Below are positions 7,192 through 7,325 of a stretch of 7,325 bases of DNA, one piece after another. Origin of the DNA: Balneolales bacterium (GTDB taxonomy: Bacteria > Bacteroidota > Rhodothermia > Balneolales > Natronogracilivirgulaceae). The stretch covers positions 1 through 7,325 of the forward strand of contig SLQC01000266.1 in the NCBI GenBank assembly GCA_007131625.1, written 5' to 3'. Positions within the stretch are counted from its first letter, which is position 1, and each line of letters opens with the position of its first letter. Below the pieces are notes generated by a model that ran no database searches, was not told the DNA's origin, and saw only the letters and a program-made list of their open reading frames with translations. The position numbers and the translations under genes are program-made.

Positions 7192-7305
7192 TTACCTTTG
7201 ATTTTTAAAGTCACATAGTATAACAATGCCGGAAATAATCATGCACCACTTTGTAAAAAATATTATCTCGCCATTGGTATATCGCTTACGCGTTTCACTG
7301 AGCAT
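7192..7305 (-). CDS. Mini-ORF of the second repeat unit (37 aa, MLSETRKR start)
   Basis: ATG 7305 coincides with the first base of the second repeat copy on the minus strand. The product is MLSETRKRYTNGEIIFF, then TKWCMIISGIVILC and a short tail, ending at TAA 7194-7192. The hydrophobic stretch could be a weak membrane segment. Its stop is 7 bases before the ATG of the first unit's ORF, so the two lie in tandem on one strand. No good ribosome-binding site is visible in the 20 bases left before the window edge. The plus-strand alternative is a 27-aa frame, 7226-7309, ending YRLRVSLSI. Confidence 0.18.
   Translation of the reverse strand: MLSETRKRYTNGEIIFFTKWCMIISGIVILCDFKNQR
7282..7305. repeat. 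24-bp direct repeat, copy 2
   Basis: This is a perfect copy of 7161-7184, offset by 121 bases. A second conserved block accompanies each copy on the left: 7108-7127 and 7235-7254 match at 16 of 20 bases. The unit is therefore longer than 24 bp and the two copies have diverged between the blocks. The window ends 20 bases after this copy. Confidence 0.9.
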
Positions 7306-7325
7306 CTGACGTAAGAAATCAAACA

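Larger units (their letters stand above)
6804..7325. other. Intergenic region without a conventional gene
   Basis: These 522 bases upstream of the receptor gene hold its candidate promoters, and from about 6995 a set of very short reading frames and the paired repeat units listed separately. I see no tRNA, rRNA, insertion-sequence terminal inverted repeat, CRISPR or known RNA gene. A plus-strand frame of 27 codons (6995-7078, MKHPRPPYLKHRHMIKSW onward) looks random in composition. Its stop overlaps the ATG at 7075 by four bases (ATGA). Confidence 0.6.

Noticed and set aside
7161..7305. CRISPR array
   Set aside because: Only two 24-bp repeats with a 97-bp spacer that itself contains a second conserved block. 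Spacer length and lack of cas genes do not fit.
7161..7305. Integron attC or transposon ends
   Set aside because: No attC core sites, no terminal inverted repeats and no integrase or transposase frame are seen in the window.

Overview
The window looks like chromosomal DNA of a Bacteroidota-group bacterium, most plausibly Balneolota/Rhodothermota. The grounds are a TonB-dependent receptor with an N-terminal carboxypeptidase-regulatory-like domain paired with a DUF4249-type lipoprotein, start codons without clear Shine-Dalgarno sequences, and moderate GC. The placement rests on family pattern recognition only.

Layout. Bases 1-181 hold the possible tail of an upstream reading frame and an A/T-rich leader. 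Bases 182-2815 (+) encode the complete disaggregase ClpB. Bases 2816-3395 contain no intact gene. They hold two mutually exclusive small hairpins just after clpB and, from about 2943 to 3331, the remains of an AraC-family regulator with two in-frame stops and an internal frame change. A convergent two-gene unit on the minus strand follows: the TonB-dependent receptor (6803 to 4473), then 51 bases, then the DUF4249-type outer-membrane lipoprotein (4421 to 3396). These two probably form one operon for uptake of an unknown ligand, with candidate promoters at 6884-6912 and 6825-6852.

Bases 6804-7325 have no conventional gene. The right end carries a perfect 24-bp direct repeat (7161-7184 and 7282-7305), part of two diverged units with a 121-bp period. 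Each unit can be read as a mini-ORF starting MLSETRKR on the minus strand, or as a short ORF ending in RLRVSLS on the plus strand. The window ends 20 bases after the second copy, so a longer array cannot be excluded.

clpB (cytosolic proteostasis) and the receptor/lipoprotein unit (envelope uptake) are convergent and show no functional link. The least explained parts are the paired repeat units and the decayed regulator between the two transcription units.
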